Below, piece by piece: positions 52,300-61,451 of a stretch of DNA of 64,000 bases. The DNA is from Peptoniphilus genitalis. GTDB taxonomy: Bacteria; Bacillota; Clostridia; Tissierellales; Peptoniphilaceae. Under the pieces are notes generated by a model that saw only the letters and a program-made list of their open reading frames with translations, was not told the origin of the DNA and did no database searches. The stretch is from NCBI RefSeq assembly GCF_023614525.1, contig NZ_CP097885.1, forward strand, positions 1,114,501 to 1,178,500. The letters run 5' to 3'. The translations under genes and the position numbers were made by a program. Each line of letters opens with the position of its first letter. Positions within the stretch are counted from its first letter, which is position 1.

Positions 52300-52659
52300 A
52301 ATGGAAAATTTATCCTAAGAAGAGCAACACAAGAGGAATTCATCTAAAATAAAAGTTAGTAGAGGAAGTTATACTAAATAATTCTCAATAAAGAAATATA
52401 GACGAGGCAAGAGTTAGGTCACTGGGAGGCAGATGTAGTAGAGTCAGACAGACTAGATCATGAAGGGGAAAGCGGATATTGTTTCGGAACTTTACAGAAT
52501 GCCTTCAAATAATCAATTACAAGAGAGCATAAGCTCTCTTTTTTATTTGACCTACATATATAAATTATAGTTGACAATTTTACTAGGTATTTTTATAATC
52601 TTAGTTAGGATCGCCTAATTAATGTAAGTTTATCAATTTTAAATTTAAAGGAGAAATTT
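52300..52659. other. Intergenic region ahead of the metal ABC operon
   Basis: It holds a terminator-like hairpin AAGAGAGC-ATAA-GCTCTCTT plus TTTTTT (52521-52546), then the promoter and operator listed next. Around 52400-52430 the text GAGGCAAGAGTTAGGTCACTGGG loosely resembles a piece of the preceding gene and may be decayed duplicate DNA. Confidence 0.55.
52571..52622 (+). promoter_or_regulatory. Promoter and DtxR/MntR-type operator of the metal ABC operon
   Basis: TTGACA (52571) and TATAAT (52594), 17 bp apart. Directly downstream lies TTAGTTAGG-ATCG-CCTAATTAA (52601-52622), a near-perfect palindrome with the TTAGG/CCTAA core of DtxR-family operators. Bound regulator here would block the start point. 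Confidence 0.85.
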
Positions 52660-53613
52660 ATGAAAAAAATATTTTTAGCACTGGCACTTATGCTTTGTTT
52701 GACGGCTTGTACGCCAAAGGCTAATGATGCTAATGCTAATTCAAAAAGTAATAGTCAAAGACAGACACAAGATACAGGAAAGAAAAAAGTTACTGTTACT
52801 ACTTCTTTTTTATACGACATGACAAAGACTCTTGCTGGAGATTTTGTTGATATTGATTTAATCATTCCAGCAGGGGAAGACCCACACCTTTATATTCCAA
52901 AGACTAATGATGCTAAGAAAATTGAAAAGGCTGACCTGGTTTTATTCCACGGTCTTCACTTTGAAGGAAAGATGGTAGATATTCTAGAAAAATCTGGTGT
53001 AAATCTTTCAAAAAACTTCCCAAAAGAAAAGCTTGGAGAAATGGACCAAGATGGAGAAATTATTGTTGACCCTCACTTCTGGTTCGATATTTCCCTCTAC
53101 AAGATGGCTACAGAAAATGCAGCCAAGGCTCTTTCTGACTTAGTACCTGACCACAAGGCTGAAATTGAAGAAAATTTAAAAAATTACTTAGCAAAGCTTG
53201 ATGAACTTGATGAATACAACAAGAAAAAGCTTGATGAAATTCCAGCTGCACATAGGTATCTAATAACTCCTCATGACGCTTTTAATTATTTCTCAAGAGC
53301 TTATAATATTAAAGTTGTTGCTCCTCAAGGTGTTTCAACTGACTCTGAAGTTGCGAATAAAGATATTGAAAAAACTGCTAACTTTATAGTTGAGAAAAAA
53401 GTTCCTGCAATTTTTGCTGAATCAACAACTGACCCTGCAAGAATGGAAAAGTTAAGGGAACTATGTGCTGCTAAGGGCTTTGATGTAAAAGTTATTAGTG
53501 GAGAAGGCCACGAACTTTTCTCCGACTCCCTAGCACCAGAAGGACAAGCTGGAGATAATTTTATTGATATGTATAAGCACAACATTGATTTAATCGTGGA
53601 TAATTTAAAATAG
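52660..53613 (+). CDS. Metal-binding lipoprotein of an Mn/Zn/Fe ABC importer (TroA/MntA family)
   Basis: This 317-residue cluster A-I binding protein begins with a lipoprotein signal (KKIFLALALMLCLTACTPK, Cys near 17). Metal ligands are expected at His in PAGEDPHLY, His in VDPHFWFD, Glu in AIFAESTTDPARME and Asp in ELFSDSLAPEG. The last motif and the regulator type favour manganese or iron over zinc, but this is not decided. No His-rich loop is seen, which argues against ZnuA. Confidence 0.92.
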   Translation: MKKIFLALALMLCLTACTPKANDANANSKSNSQRQTQDTGKKKVTVTTSFLYDMTKTLAGDFVDIDLIIPAGEDPHLYIPKTNDAKKIEKADLVLFHGLHFEGKMVDILEKSGVNLSKNFPKEKLGEMDQDGEIIVDPHFWFDISLYKMATENAAKALSDLVPDHKAEIEENLKNYLAKLDELDEYNKKKLDEIPAAHRYLITPHDAFNYFSRAYNIKVVAPQGVSTDSEVANKDIEKTANFIVEKKVPAIFAESTTDPARMEKLRELCAAKGFDVKVISGEGHELFSDSLAPEGQAGDNFIDMYKHNIDLIVDNLK

Positions 53614-53622
53614 GTGATTAAA

Positions 53623-54348
53623 TTGAAAAATGATGTAATTATAAAGGTTGAAGACTTGACTATAGCCTATGACGATAAGCCAGTAATCTGGGATAATGAT
53701 GTGGATTTTATAAATAATTCCATCACTGCAATTATTGGTCCCAATGGAGCAGGTAAATCAACTCTTCTAAAGGGAATCTTGGGACTTAAAAATATTTTAT
53801 CTGGCAAGGTTGAAATTATGGGCAAATCTTTAAAAGAAGTTCAAAAAGAAATTGCCTATATCCCCCAATCGTCTTCAGTCAACTGGGACTTTCCTACAAC
53901 TGTTTTTGACGTTGTCTTAATGGGAAGGTATATCCACTGTGGCTGGATTAAAAGGCCTAGCAAGAAGGACAAGGAAATTGCCAGAGCAGCTATAGAAAAA
54001 ATTGGCCTTTCGGAATTTGAAAATAGGCAAATTTCTCAATTGTCAGGAGGGCAAAAGCAAAGAGTTTTTATAGCCCGCGCCATTGCATCTGATGCCAGCA
54101 TATTTTTCATGGATGAACCTCTTGCTGGTGTTGACAAAAAAACCGAAGGCATAATAATGGGTTTTTTAAAGGAATCACAGAGAAATAAAAAAACTTCTAT
54201 TGTGGTCCACCACGATTTAAATACAGTGGATAAATATTTTGACCATTTGGTTATTTTAAATAAAAAGATTCTTGCCCAAGGCAAGGTCTCAGAAGTCTTT
54301 ACCAAGGAAAATATTGAAAGGGCCTTTGGAGGCGAGATAAATGTTTAA
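53623..54348 (+). CDS. Metal ABC importer ATPase
   Basis: This is a 241-residue ATPase with Walker A GPNGAGKST, Q-loop YIPQSSSVNWDFPTTVFDVV, signature LSGGQKQRV and Walker B SIFFMDEPLAGVD. TTG 53623 is chosen because AGGTG overlapping the previous stop fits its spacing; GTG 53614 would leave no site. It overlaps the first permease gene by 8 bp. Confidence 0.94.
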   Translation: MKNDVIIKVEDLTIAYDDKPVIWDNDVDFINNSITAIIGPNGAGKSTLLKGILGLKNILSGKVEIMGKSLKEVQKEIAYIPQSSSVNWDFPTTVFDVVLMGRYIHCGWIKRPSKKDKEIARAAIEKIGLSEFENRQISQLSGGQKQRVFIARAIASDASIFFMDEPLAGVDKKTEGIIMGFLKESQRNKKTSIVVHHDLNTVDKYFDHLVILNKKILAQGKVSEVFTKENIERAFGGEINV

Positions 54349-55222
54349 AATTGACGTTTTAACTTCCTATAGCTTTTTAGTTGTAGCTATTGGGACCCTA
54401 CTTCTGGCAATTTCTTCTGCTGCCTTAGGGACTATTACAGTCTTGAAGGGGCAGTCCCTCATAGGTGATGCCATAGGGCACTCAGCCTTTCCAGGTCTTG
54501 TCCTTGCTTTTATGGTTTTTTCTTCGAGAAATCCTGTTATCCTTTTATTTGGAGCAATTTTCTCAGGATCCATTGCCTTTATCTTAATTCAAGTCATAAA
54601 TAAGAATTCAAAGCTTGGTCTTGATACAATTTTAGCTATTGTCCTATCCTCTTTCTTTGGCCTTGGTATGGCACTTAAGTCCCATATCCAAGGAAATCCA
54701 AACTACAGGGGTGCATCTCAATCAGGCCTATCTAACTATATATTTGGTCAAGCTGCCTACATGATGGAGACTGACGTAAAAATTATTCTTGTAATTTCTA
54801 TTGCAGTTTTACTACTCATAACTTTGTTTTATAAGGAGATCAAGGTCTTTATCTTTGATGAAGTCTATGCCAAGACCATTGGCATAAACGAAAAATTTAT
54901 CTATGCAGTTATTATGATTTCTGCCATGAGTTTAATTGGGACAGGACTTAAAATAGTTGGAGCAATTTTAATTTCATCACTCTTAATAGTCCCTGCCATT
55001 GCAGCCTTACAGTGGTCTAACGACTTCTTTAGGGTAATGGCTATTGCGAGCTCTCTTGGAGGATTTTCTGCAGTCCTTGGGACCTATATATCAACAGTTT
55101 ATGACGGCATGAGTACAGGGGCGACTATTATTGTAATAATGACAAGTCTTGCCTTTTTATCTCTTCTATTTGGACCTAGGGGTCTTATAGCAAAGTACAA
55201 GAGAAGGAGGACCTACAAATGA
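54341..55222 (+). CDS. Metal ABC importer permease 1
   Basis: This is a 293-residue membrane subunit with about eight hydrophobic segments and the ABC-3 family pattern: VLKGQSLIGDAIGHSAFPGLVL, DEVYAKTIGINEKFIYAV and GAILISSLLIVPAIAAL. It overlaps both neighbours, showing translational coupling. Confidence 0.93.
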   Translation: MFKIDVLTSYSFLVVAIGTLLLAISSAALGTITVLKGQSLIGDAIGHSAFPGLVLAFMVFSSRNPVILLFGAIFSGSIAFILIQVINKNSKLGLDTILAIVLSSFFGLGMALKSHIQGNPNYRGASQSGLSNYIFGQAAYMMETDVKIILVISIAVLLLITLFYKEIKVFIFDEVYAKTIGINEKFIYAVIMISAMSLIGTGLKIVGAILISSLLIVPAIAALQWSNDFFRVMAIASSLGGFSAVLGTYISTVYDGMSTGATIIVIMTSLAFLSLLFGPRGLIAKYKRRRTYK

Positions 55223-56331
55223 ATATAATGATTTTTATTATTTTATTTATGACAGCCCTAAGCTGCGCTGGGATTGGGTCTTTCCTAATGCTTAGATCTC
55301 TTTCCATGCTAACAGATGCCATAAGTCACTCTGTCCTTTTAGGTATAGTTATTGCATATTTTATAACGAAGGACATTGAATCGCCTATACTAATACTTGG
55401 AGCTGCAGTCTTTGGGCTTATCACTGTATACGCAATAGAAAGTTTATCCAACACTGGACTTGTAAAAAACGACGATGCAGTTGGGATAGTCTTTCCGCTT
55501 TTCTTTGCCCTTGCAGTAATTTTAATTACAAAATTTGCAAGAAATGTCCACCTAGATACTGACGTCGTCCTAATGGGTGAAGTAATACTTGCACCACTTA
55601 ACACAATAACTATCTCAGGCTTTGAACTTCCAAAGGCCTTAGTCCTATCAAGTGGAATGTTTATTGTAAATACTTTATTTATAGTGGTCTTTTTTAAGGA
55701 GTTAAAAGTTACAAGCTTTGATCCAGACTTCGCAAGTATAAGCGGTTTTTCATCAAAGTTATTGTTTTATGCCCTTATGAGTCTTGCATCATTAAGTGCT
55801 GTAATTTCCTTTGACAGCGTAGGCGCCATACTTGTAATATCCTTCTTTATTACACCTGGTGCAACTGCCTATATTATAAGTAAAGACTTAAAAAAGATGC
55901 TTTTCTTATCAGCAATATTTGCCTTTATAAACTGTATGTTGGGCTTCTTAGTGGCGACTTATTTAAACCTTTCTATGTCAGGAACAACTGCCGCCATGGC
56001 AGGTCTAGTGTTTTTACTAGTCTTAATCTTTAACAAGAATGGAATGATTGGACAAATTTATGTAAGACATCAAAATAGGATGCTTATAAAGGCCTATTCT
56101 ATTTTAATCCACATAGGTTCTCACCAAGGAAGAGAAGAAGAGAAAGCAGAACTTGGTGCAGACTCTATAGCCAAGCACTTAAATTGGGACAAGGCAACAA
56201 CTGATAAAAATATTTTCTATTTAACTAAGAAAAAACTCATAAATTTAAATTCTGACAAAATGATTTATGAGCTGACTTCTTTGGGGTATAATAAATATAC
56301 ATCACTTTTAGAGGAGTTTAATATCAAATGA
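55219..56331 (+). CDS. Metal ABC importer permease 2 with winged-helix tail
   Basis: This is the second ABC-3 permease (LMLRSLSMLTDAISHSVLLGI, FDPDFASISGFSSKLLFYAL, VGAILVISFFITPGATAYI). At 370 residues it is some 80 longer than its partner. The extra C-terminal part, from about residue 290 (SIAKHLNWDKATTDKNIFYL, TKKKLINLNSDKMIYELTSL), reads as a winged-helix domain similar to DtxR/MntR-type readers. It overlaps the regulator gene by 4 bp. The tail may sense metal or DNA, or may be a vestige. Confidence 0.9.
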   Translation: MNIMIFIILFMTALSCAGIGSFLMLRSLSMLTDAISHSVLLGIVIAYFITKDIESPILILGAAVFGLITVYAIESLSNTGLVKNDDAVGIVFPLFFALAVILITKFARNVHLDTDVVLMGEVILAPLNTITISGFELPKALVLSSGMFIVNTLFIVVFFKELKVTSFDPDFASISGFSSKLLFYALMSLASLSAVISFDSVGAILVISFFITPGATAYIISKDLKKMLFLSAIFAFINCMLGFLVATYLNLSMSGTTAAMAGLVFLLVLIFNKNGMIGQIYVRHQNRMLIKAYSILIHIGSHQGREEEKAELGADSIAKHLNWDKATTDKNIFYLTKKKLINLNSDKMIYELTSLGYNKYTSLLEEFNIK

Positions 56332-56732
56332 GCCCAAGCAAGGAAGATTATATAAAAAATATTTTTAAAGATATAGAAGAAAGAGGCTACTCTCTAAATA
56401 AAGATCTTAGTTTTTATTTAAAAGTCTCCAAGCCTTCTGTCACAGAAATGATAAAAAAATTATCAGAAGAAGGCCTAGTCTATGTGGAAAATCAAAAAAT
56501 TTATCTCACAAGGGATGGGGAAAAAATCGCCAAAAAATTAATTTCCATCCACAGGTTATGGGAGCAGTTCTTAGAAAAAGTCCTAGACTTTGACGAAGAT
56601 GAAATCCACGACCAGGCTGACCTCTTAGAGCATGCAACAGGAGATAAGCTAATGGAAAGCTTAAATAAACATTTGGACTATCCAAAAATATGTCCCCATG
56701 GGCAAAAAGTGTATATAAATCTAGAAGATTAA
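56328..56732 (+). CDS. DtxR/MntR-family metal-dependent repressor
   Basis: This 134-residue protein has the DtxR winged helix (YSLNKDLSFYLKVSKPSVTE, MIKKLSEEGLVYVENQKIYL) and the dimerisation and metal region (HRLWEQFLEKVLDFDEDEIH, DQADLLEHATGDKLMESLNK). It lacks the SH3-like third domain, as in MntR. The His and Glu residues for metal 1 are visible. It very likely controls this operon through the palindrome at 52601. A terminator follows. Confidence 0.92.
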   Translation: MSPSKEDYIKNIFKDIEERGYSLNKDLSFYLKVSKPSVTEMIKKLSEEGLVYVENQKIYLTRDGEKIAKKLISIHRLWEQFLEKVLDFDEDEIHDQADLLEHATGDKLMESLNKHLDYPKICPHGQKVYINLED

Positions 56733-56764
56733 AAAGGTGCTTAGATTTTTCTAGGCACCTTTAA
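56733..56764 (+). terminator. Terminator of the metal ABC operon
   Basis: AAAGGTGCTTAG-ATTTTT-CTAGGCACCTTT, then TAATTATTTTTG. Confidence 0.8.
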
Positions 56765-56872
56765 TTATTTTTGTTTTACCATAAGGGGCAGGGCCTAGAA
56801 GAAAACTTTTTGCTTTCTTAGCATAGGTCTTGCATTTGATTTGACAATTGGTCTTTGGAAAAATTATTGAAG

Positions 56873-56901
56873 TTGCGAACAAAGTTTGGTACTATAAATG
56901 T
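56873..56901 (+). promoter_or_regulatory. Promoter of the XRE-led operon
   Basis: TTGAAG and TACTAT lie 17 bp apart, about 25 bp before the ATG of the regulator. Confidence 0.5.
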
Positions 56902-56924
56902 AACCAAATACACCAGGTGATTTA

Positions 56925-57137
56925 ATGGAAATAGAAAATGTAGTAATAGAAAATAAAATTGCTGAGTACAGAAGAGAGCTAGGACTTTCTCAACACAAGC
57001 TAGCCAAGGCTGTGGGACTTAAGAGGAGGTCAATCATGGCCTACGAGAACAACACTATTAGTCCAACTCTTGAAACAGCCTACAAGATCTGCAAGGTCTT
57101 GGGCAAGGACATCAAAGAAGTTTTTATATTTAAGTGA
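56925..57137 (+). CDS. Small XRE/Cro-type regulator
   Basis: This 70-residue helix-turn-helix protein reads IAEYRRELGLSQHKLAKAVG, then RRSIMAYENNTISPTLETAY and KVLGKDIKEVF. This is the stand-alone Cro/CI type, with no effector domain. Target unknown; it may act on its own operon. The next ORF starts within its end. Confidence 0.9.
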   Translation: MEIENVVIENKIAEYRRELGLSQHKLAKAVGLKRRSIMAYENNTISPTLETAYKICKVLGKDIKEVFIFK

Positions 57138-57145
57138 GGTTTTTT

Positions 57146-57562
57146 ATGGGATTATTATTTAATGACAAGAAGGAATTTAGTGACAAGGTTGAAAAAATTT
57201 TTGGAGACAGGGACAACTACCTAGTAGCCTTTAAGGCCAATGACATCAAAACAGGACTGGGCAAGTTGCTCCTAAGTAATCTCTACTACACTATGGATTC
57301 ATCTAGGACTTTTATTCTCTACTTTAGCCCTAAGGGTCTTTATGAAAGTGAAATTTCTAACTCAACAAAGAGGGACTTCTACCTCATGCCTTGGAATGAA
57401 ATCGAAGACTTTGAAGTTGATGAGAAAAATAATAAGGCCATCATAAGTCTAAGGCACTTGGGCAAGAAGGTAATGTATGAAGTTGACTTCAAGGGCAAAA
57501 TTTTTGAAGGCAATGAAGAGAGATATAAGGAATTAAAATCAAAGGATTGGAATAGGATTTAA
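57146..57562 (+). CDS. Unknown protein, PH-like fold suspected
   Basis: This 138-residue soluble protein is not recognised. It begins MGLLFNDKKEFSDKVEKIFG. A strand-rich body (RTFILYFSPKGLYESEI, DFYLMPWNEIEDFEVDEKNN, KAIISLRHLGKKVMYEVDFK) and a final helix look like a bacterial PH-type domain. ATG 57146 follows GTGAGG; GTG 57134 overlaps the previous gene. It lies between the XRE regulator and a GNAT gene in one probable operon. Confidence 0.65.
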   Translation: MGLLFNDKKEFSDKVEKIFGDRDNYLVAFKANDIKTGLGKLLLSNLYYTMDSSRTFILYFSPKGLYESEISNSTKRDFYLMPWNEIEDFEVDEKNNKAIISLRHLGKKVMYEVDFKGKIFEGNEERYKELKSKDWNRI

Positions 57563-57566
57563 AAAT

Positions 57567-58106
57567 ATGGAGACAGAAAGACTTATTATTAGAAGATGGA
57601 CACTTGAAGATGCTGAGTCCTTGTTTGACTATGCCAAGGACCCTGAGGTTGGACCAGTTGCAGGTTGGCCTGCCCACAAGACTATTGAGGATAGCCTTAG
57701 GACAATAAAAAATGTTTTTAATGGAAAAGAAGCCTATGCCCTTGCTCTCAAAGAAAGTAATGAGGCAATAGGGGCAATTGAATTGAAGTTAAGGGGTAAT
57801 ACAAAGCTAACAGATAGGGATGATGAGTGCGAGCTTGGTTATTGGCTGGGCAAAAAATTTTGGGGAAGAGGACTTATGCCTGAAGCTGCAAGAGAAATCT
57901 TGAGACATGCTTTTTGCGACTTGGGCATGGCCAAGGTTTGGTGTGGCTACTACACAGGAAATGAAAAATCGAAGAGAGTCCAAGAAAAGTGTGGCTTTAT
58001 TCCTCAAAAAGTAATAAGAGACGAATACCTTCCTCTCATGGATGAGAAGCGAGATGTAAATGTCAACTTGCTTACGAGAGAAGAATTTTTAAAGAAAGAA
58101 GGATAA
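57567..58106 (+). CDS. GNAT N-acetyltransferase, RimJ/RimL type
   Basis: This 179-residue protein begins METERLIIRRWTLEDAESLF. The acetyl-CoA region is CELGYWLGKKFWGRGLMPEA and the C-terminal part is VWCGYYTGNEKSKRVQEKCG. These match RimJ/RimL-type enzymes that acetylate protein N-termini or small amines. Substrate unknown. It begins 4 nt after the previous stop. Confidence 0.9.
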   Translation: METERLIIRRWTLEDAESLFDYAKDPEVGPVAGWPAHKTIEDSLRTIKNVFNGKEAYALALKESNEAIGAIELKLRGNTKLTDRDDECELGYWLGKKFWGRGLMPEAAREILRHAFCDLGMAKVWCGYYTGNEKSKRVQEKCGFIPQKVIRDEYLPLMDEKRDVNVNLLTREEFLKKEG

Positions 58107-58107
58107 G

Positions 58108-58380
58108 ATGGGAATTATTTTTGGACTTATTGCAATATTTTTTGCAACTAAGAATGTCTTGGCTTGGTCAAGGGGCCTGGACTCCTCTAAGGATTGCTTC
58201 CTCAGTATGGCCTTCACATGCCTTGCAATTTTTTCTTTTTATAACATGGGAGCAAACTTTTTAATTAAGGAAGATATTGCTGGTGCCCTTGATGTAATAC
58301 CCACAATAAGAGGGACCTTGCTTGCATGCACTCTTGGGTCAATATTAATTAATGGGGTTACTATTTTTAAGAAGAAGTAA
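58108..58380 (+). CDS. Small membrane protein
   Basis: This 90-residue protein starts one base after the GNAT stop. It has about three hydrophobic segments (IIFGLIAIFFATKNVL, CFLSMAFTCLAIFSFYNMG, TLLACTLGSILINGVTIF). The family is unknown. It may be co-transcribed with the transporter that follows. Confidence 0.65.
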   Translation: MGIIFGLIAIFFATKNVLAWSRGLDSSKDCFLSMAFTCLAIFSFYNMGANFLIKEDIAGALDVIPTIRGTLLACTLGSILINGVTIFKKK

Positions 58381-58412
58381 TTTTATTATAAGTAATTTTT
58401 GGAGTGAAGAAG

Positions 58413-59633
58413 ATGAAGGAAAAAAGATTTTCAAGGGCAATGACCTTTATAATTTTATTTGGAATTGTAAGTCTCTTTTCAGACATGACCCATGAAGGGG
58501 CATCAAGCATTAGGGGAGCCTACCTTGCCCTACTTGGTGCATCAGCAGGCACCATTGGATTTATATCAGGCCTTGGAGAACTCATTGGCTACTCCATGAG
58601 GTATGTCTTTGGAAAAATAACTGACAGGACAAGAAAGTATTGGTCCATGGTAATCTTTGGCTACATATTAGACATCTTAGCAGTCCCTGCCCTTGCCCTT
58701 GTGGGCGAAGGAGGATGGATTGCCGCTGCGGCACTACTTGTAATCCAAAGAATGGGTAAGGCAATCAAGAAGCCTGCCAAGGATACTATCATGTCCTTTG
58801 CTGCTAGCCAAGAGGGAGTAGGCAAGTCCTTTGGAATCCAAGAGATGTTAGATCAAATTGGAGCTTTCTTGGGGCCAGTATTTCTTTATCTCGTCATGCT
58901 TTTTAAGACTAAGGGGACAACTTTTGAAATTTATAGGACTGCCTTTGCCTTCTTGGCAATCCCAGGTCTTATTACAATCCTACTTTTATTTGTAACTAAG
59001 GGGGAGTTTCCAAACCCAGAGTCCTTTGAACCAGAAACAAAAAAGGAAGAGACCTTTGTCATGAAGAAGTCCTTTATATATTATATTTTTGGGATTTCAC
59101 TTTTTGCCTTTGGCTTCATGGACTACGCCTTAGTCATAATGCATATATCCAAAAATCTTGTGGGACTTGGTGGAAGCTATGAAAATTTTAAATTTATAAG
59201 CCAAGAGACCCTACCACTTTTATACGCAGGTGCCATGTTAGTGGATGCCCTAGCTGCCCTTGTCTTTGGTCACATCTACGACAAGAAAGGTGTGAGGGCC
59301 CTTGTTATATCTACAATAATTTCTGCCCCCTTCTCCTTCTTTATCTTTGGATTTAAAAGTGAACTTGCAATTTTATTTGGCCTAGTCCTTTGGGGCATAG
59401 GGATGGGGGCCCAAGAGTCAATCTTAAAGGCTGCTGTCACTTCCATGGTTCCAAAGAAGAACAGGGCCACAGGCTATGGGATCTTTGAATGCTCCTTTGG
59501 AATTTTTTGGTTCTTGGGGTCCTGGCTCCTTGGTCTAATCTATTCAGCCTCACTTCCACTTATGATTGGCCTTTCAATCCTTGCCCAATTAATGGCAATA
59601 CCCTTTTACCTAAGGGCCTCAAGGGCAAATTAA
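58413..59633 (+). CDS. MFS transporter
   Basis: This 406-residue protein has about twelve hydrophobic segments. The segment FSDMTHEGASSIRGAYLALL near the first helix, a second-loop GKITDRTRKYW (the MFS D-R/K motif) and QRMGKAIKKPAKDTIMSFAA mark a family of uncharacterised bacterial MFS carriers. The loop after helix 6 is charged (FEPETKKEET). Substrate unknown. ATG 58413 is chosen, as GTG 58404 lies in GGAGTG. Confidence 0.9.
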   Translation: MKEKRFSRAMTFIILFGIVSLFSDMTHEGASSIRGAYLALLGASAGTIGFISGLGELIGYSMRYVFGKITDRTRKYWSMVIFGYILDILAVPALALVGEGGWIAAAALLVIQRMGKAIKKPAKDTIMSFAASQEGVGKSFGIQEMLDQIGAFLGPVFLYLVMLFKTKGTTFEIYRTAFAFLAIPGLITILLLFVTKGEFPNPESFEPETKKEETFVMKKSFIYYIFGISLFAFGFMDYALVIMHISKNLVGLGGSYENFKFISQETLPLLYAGAMLVDALAALVFGHIYDKKGVRALVISTIISAPFSFFIFGFKSELAILFGLVLWGIGMGAQESILKAAVTSMVPKKNRATGYGIFECSFGIFWFLGSWLLGLIYSASLPLMIGLSILAQLMAIPFYLRASRAN

Positions 59634-59676
59634 AAATTGAGAATTATAAAAACAATTAAAGAAGAAAATAATTTTC

Positions 59677-59697
59677 GACGGCTTAGCCGTCTTTTTT
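59677..59697 (+). terminator. Terminator of the MFS gene
   Basis: GACGGC-TTA-GCCGTC followed by TTTTTT. Confidence 0.9.
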
Positions 59698-59790
59698 CTT
59701 TTAGCAATTTCTTTACAAAATCTTTACTTTGTCTTTAAAAATTGGGAATTATATTGTAAGATGAAATTGAAAAAAGATTTGGGAGGACTT

Positions 59791-61389
59791 ATGTCAATTA
59801 ATTATTTTATTGAACTATTAGGAGGACTTGCTCTTTTCCTTTATGGAATGGAAATGATGAGCTCGGGTCTCGAATTAGTCGCAGGTGATAAGCTCCGAGT
59901 TGTCATTGAAAAGATGACTTCGAACTTTTTTAAATCCATACTTGTTGGTGCTCTTGTCACTGCAGTAATCCAATCATCTTCTGCGACTACAGTAATGGTT
60001 GTGGGTTTTGTAAACGCAGGTCTCATGACTATCTATCAGTCTGTCGGAATTATTATGGGGGCCAATATTGGTACAACAATCACTGGTCAATTAGTAGCCC
60101 TAAATATTTCAACCCTAGCACCTATAATTGCCTTTGTAGGTTTCTTATTGAACACCTTCTCCAAGAGTAAGAAGAAAAAATATATAGGCCAATCAATTAT
60201 CGGTCTTGGATTCTTATTCATGGGTATGCAATTTATGAGTGACTCTATGGCACCACTAAGGGACTATCCTGGATTCGCTAGCTTGATGACGAAGTTTGAC
60301 AATCCAATCTTGGGAGTCTTGGCAGGTACAGGTGTAACAGCCTTACTCCAATCATCATCAGCATCCCTTGGTATCTTGCAAGCCGTTGCCAACCAAGGTG
60401 TAATATCCCTTCACTCTGCCATGTATATAATCCTAGGATTTAACATTGGTACTTGTGTGACTTCAGTTTTATCTTCAGTTGGATCTTCTAAGAATGCAAG
60501 AAGGACTGCCCTAGTCCACGTTCTATTTAACATTATTGGTACAATAATTTTCGTGCTTGCATCCTTTGTCATTCCAATAGACAAGATAGTTATAAGCTTC
60601 TCAAGGAACTTGCCGGCAGCAGAAATAGCCAACCTTCACACATTATTTAACATTGTAACAACAATTTTATTAATTCCTTTCTCCAAGAAACTTGCAGACC
60701 TAGCCTTCAAGATTATTCCTGGTATTGACAAGGAACAAGAAGAGATGTCTTTAAAGTACATCAACTTAAATGTTGTAAAGGATGCGCCAGCAACCTTTAC
60801 TGACGTCAAGGCAGAGGTGAGAAGGCTACTTGATGTAGTTGCTATGAACTACGAACACTCTGTGGAACTTTTAAAAGAATTTGACGAAGAAAAATACGAA
60901 GAAGTTTTTAGGAGAGAGAAAGTTATCAACTACCTCAACAAACAAATTTCTGCCTTTATAATTGATTCCTTGGGTCTATCTATGAACGAGCAGACTTCTG
61001 CTAACTTCGCAAACTACCTTAGAATATCTAGGGACATGGAAAGAATTGGGGACCACTCCAAAAACATTGCCGAAGTTGCCAAGTTAAAAAATGACGAAGG
61101 TCTTTTGTTCACAGATGTAACCTTTGACGAATTGAGAGAAATAAACGCAATTATTGACAAGATGTTCCACTCCTATGACGGAGACATGGAAAAAGACGAG
61201 AGAGTTCTCTTCATGCGTCAATCTAACGAGCTTGTTCAAAAAGAGGCATCAGCCTTTAGAAACAACCACATGATTAGAATGAGGGAAAAAATTTGTAATC
61301 CTGAATCAGGACTTCTTTATGAAAAGACTCTTGCAGCAATGGAAAGAATTTCATCTTATATATCCAACGCTGGCAAGCTTTCAATGTGA
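59791..61389 (+). CDS. Na/Pi cotransporter with PhoU-like domain
   Basis: This 532-residue protein of the NptA/PNaS family moves phosphate with sodium. It has the paired QSSS motifs (ALVTAVIQSSSATTVMVVG and GVTALLQSSSASLGILQA) in two inverted membrane repeats. From about residue 330 there is a PhoU-like helical domain (RRLLDVVAMNYEHSVELL, RISRDMERIGDHSKNIAEVA). ATG 59791, with GGGAGG at 59781, is chosen over ATG 59761, which has no site. A terminator follows at 61413. Confidence 0.92.
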   Translation: MSINYFIELLGGLALFLYGMEMMSSGLELVAGDKLRVVIEKMTSNFFKSILVGALVTAVIQSSSATTVMVVGFVNAGLMTIYQSVGIIMGANIGTTITGQLVALNISTLAPIIAFVGFLLNTFSKSKKKKYIGQSIIGLGFLFMGMQFMSDSMAPLRDYPGFASLMTKFDNPILGVLAGTGVTALLQSSSASLGILQAVANQGVISLHSAMYIILGFNIGTCVTSVLSSVGSSKNARRTALVHVLFNIIGTIIFVLASFVIPIDKIVISFSRNLPAAEIANLHTLFNIVTTILLIPFSKKLADLAFKIIPGIDKEQEEMSLKYINLNVVKDAPATFTDVKAEVRRLLDVVAMNYEHSVELLKEFDEEKYEEVFRREKVINYLNKQISAFIIDSLGLSMNEQTSANFANYLRISRDMERIGDHSKNIAEVAKLKNDEGLLFTDVTFDELREINAIIDKMFHSYDGDMEKDERVLFMRQSNELVQKEASAFRNNHMIRMREKICNPESGLLYEKTLAAMERISSYISNAGKLSM

Positions 61390-61412
61390 TAATTTAATTG
61401 TAAATAAGAAAT

Positions 61413-61433
61413 ATTAATCTGCCTTAGGGCAGA
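61413..61433 (+). terminator. Terminator of the Na/Pi cotransporter gene
   Basis: AATCTGCC-TTA-GGGCAGATT followed by TTTTT. Confidence 0.85.
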
Positions 61434-61451
61434 TTTTTTTGTGGAATTAAT

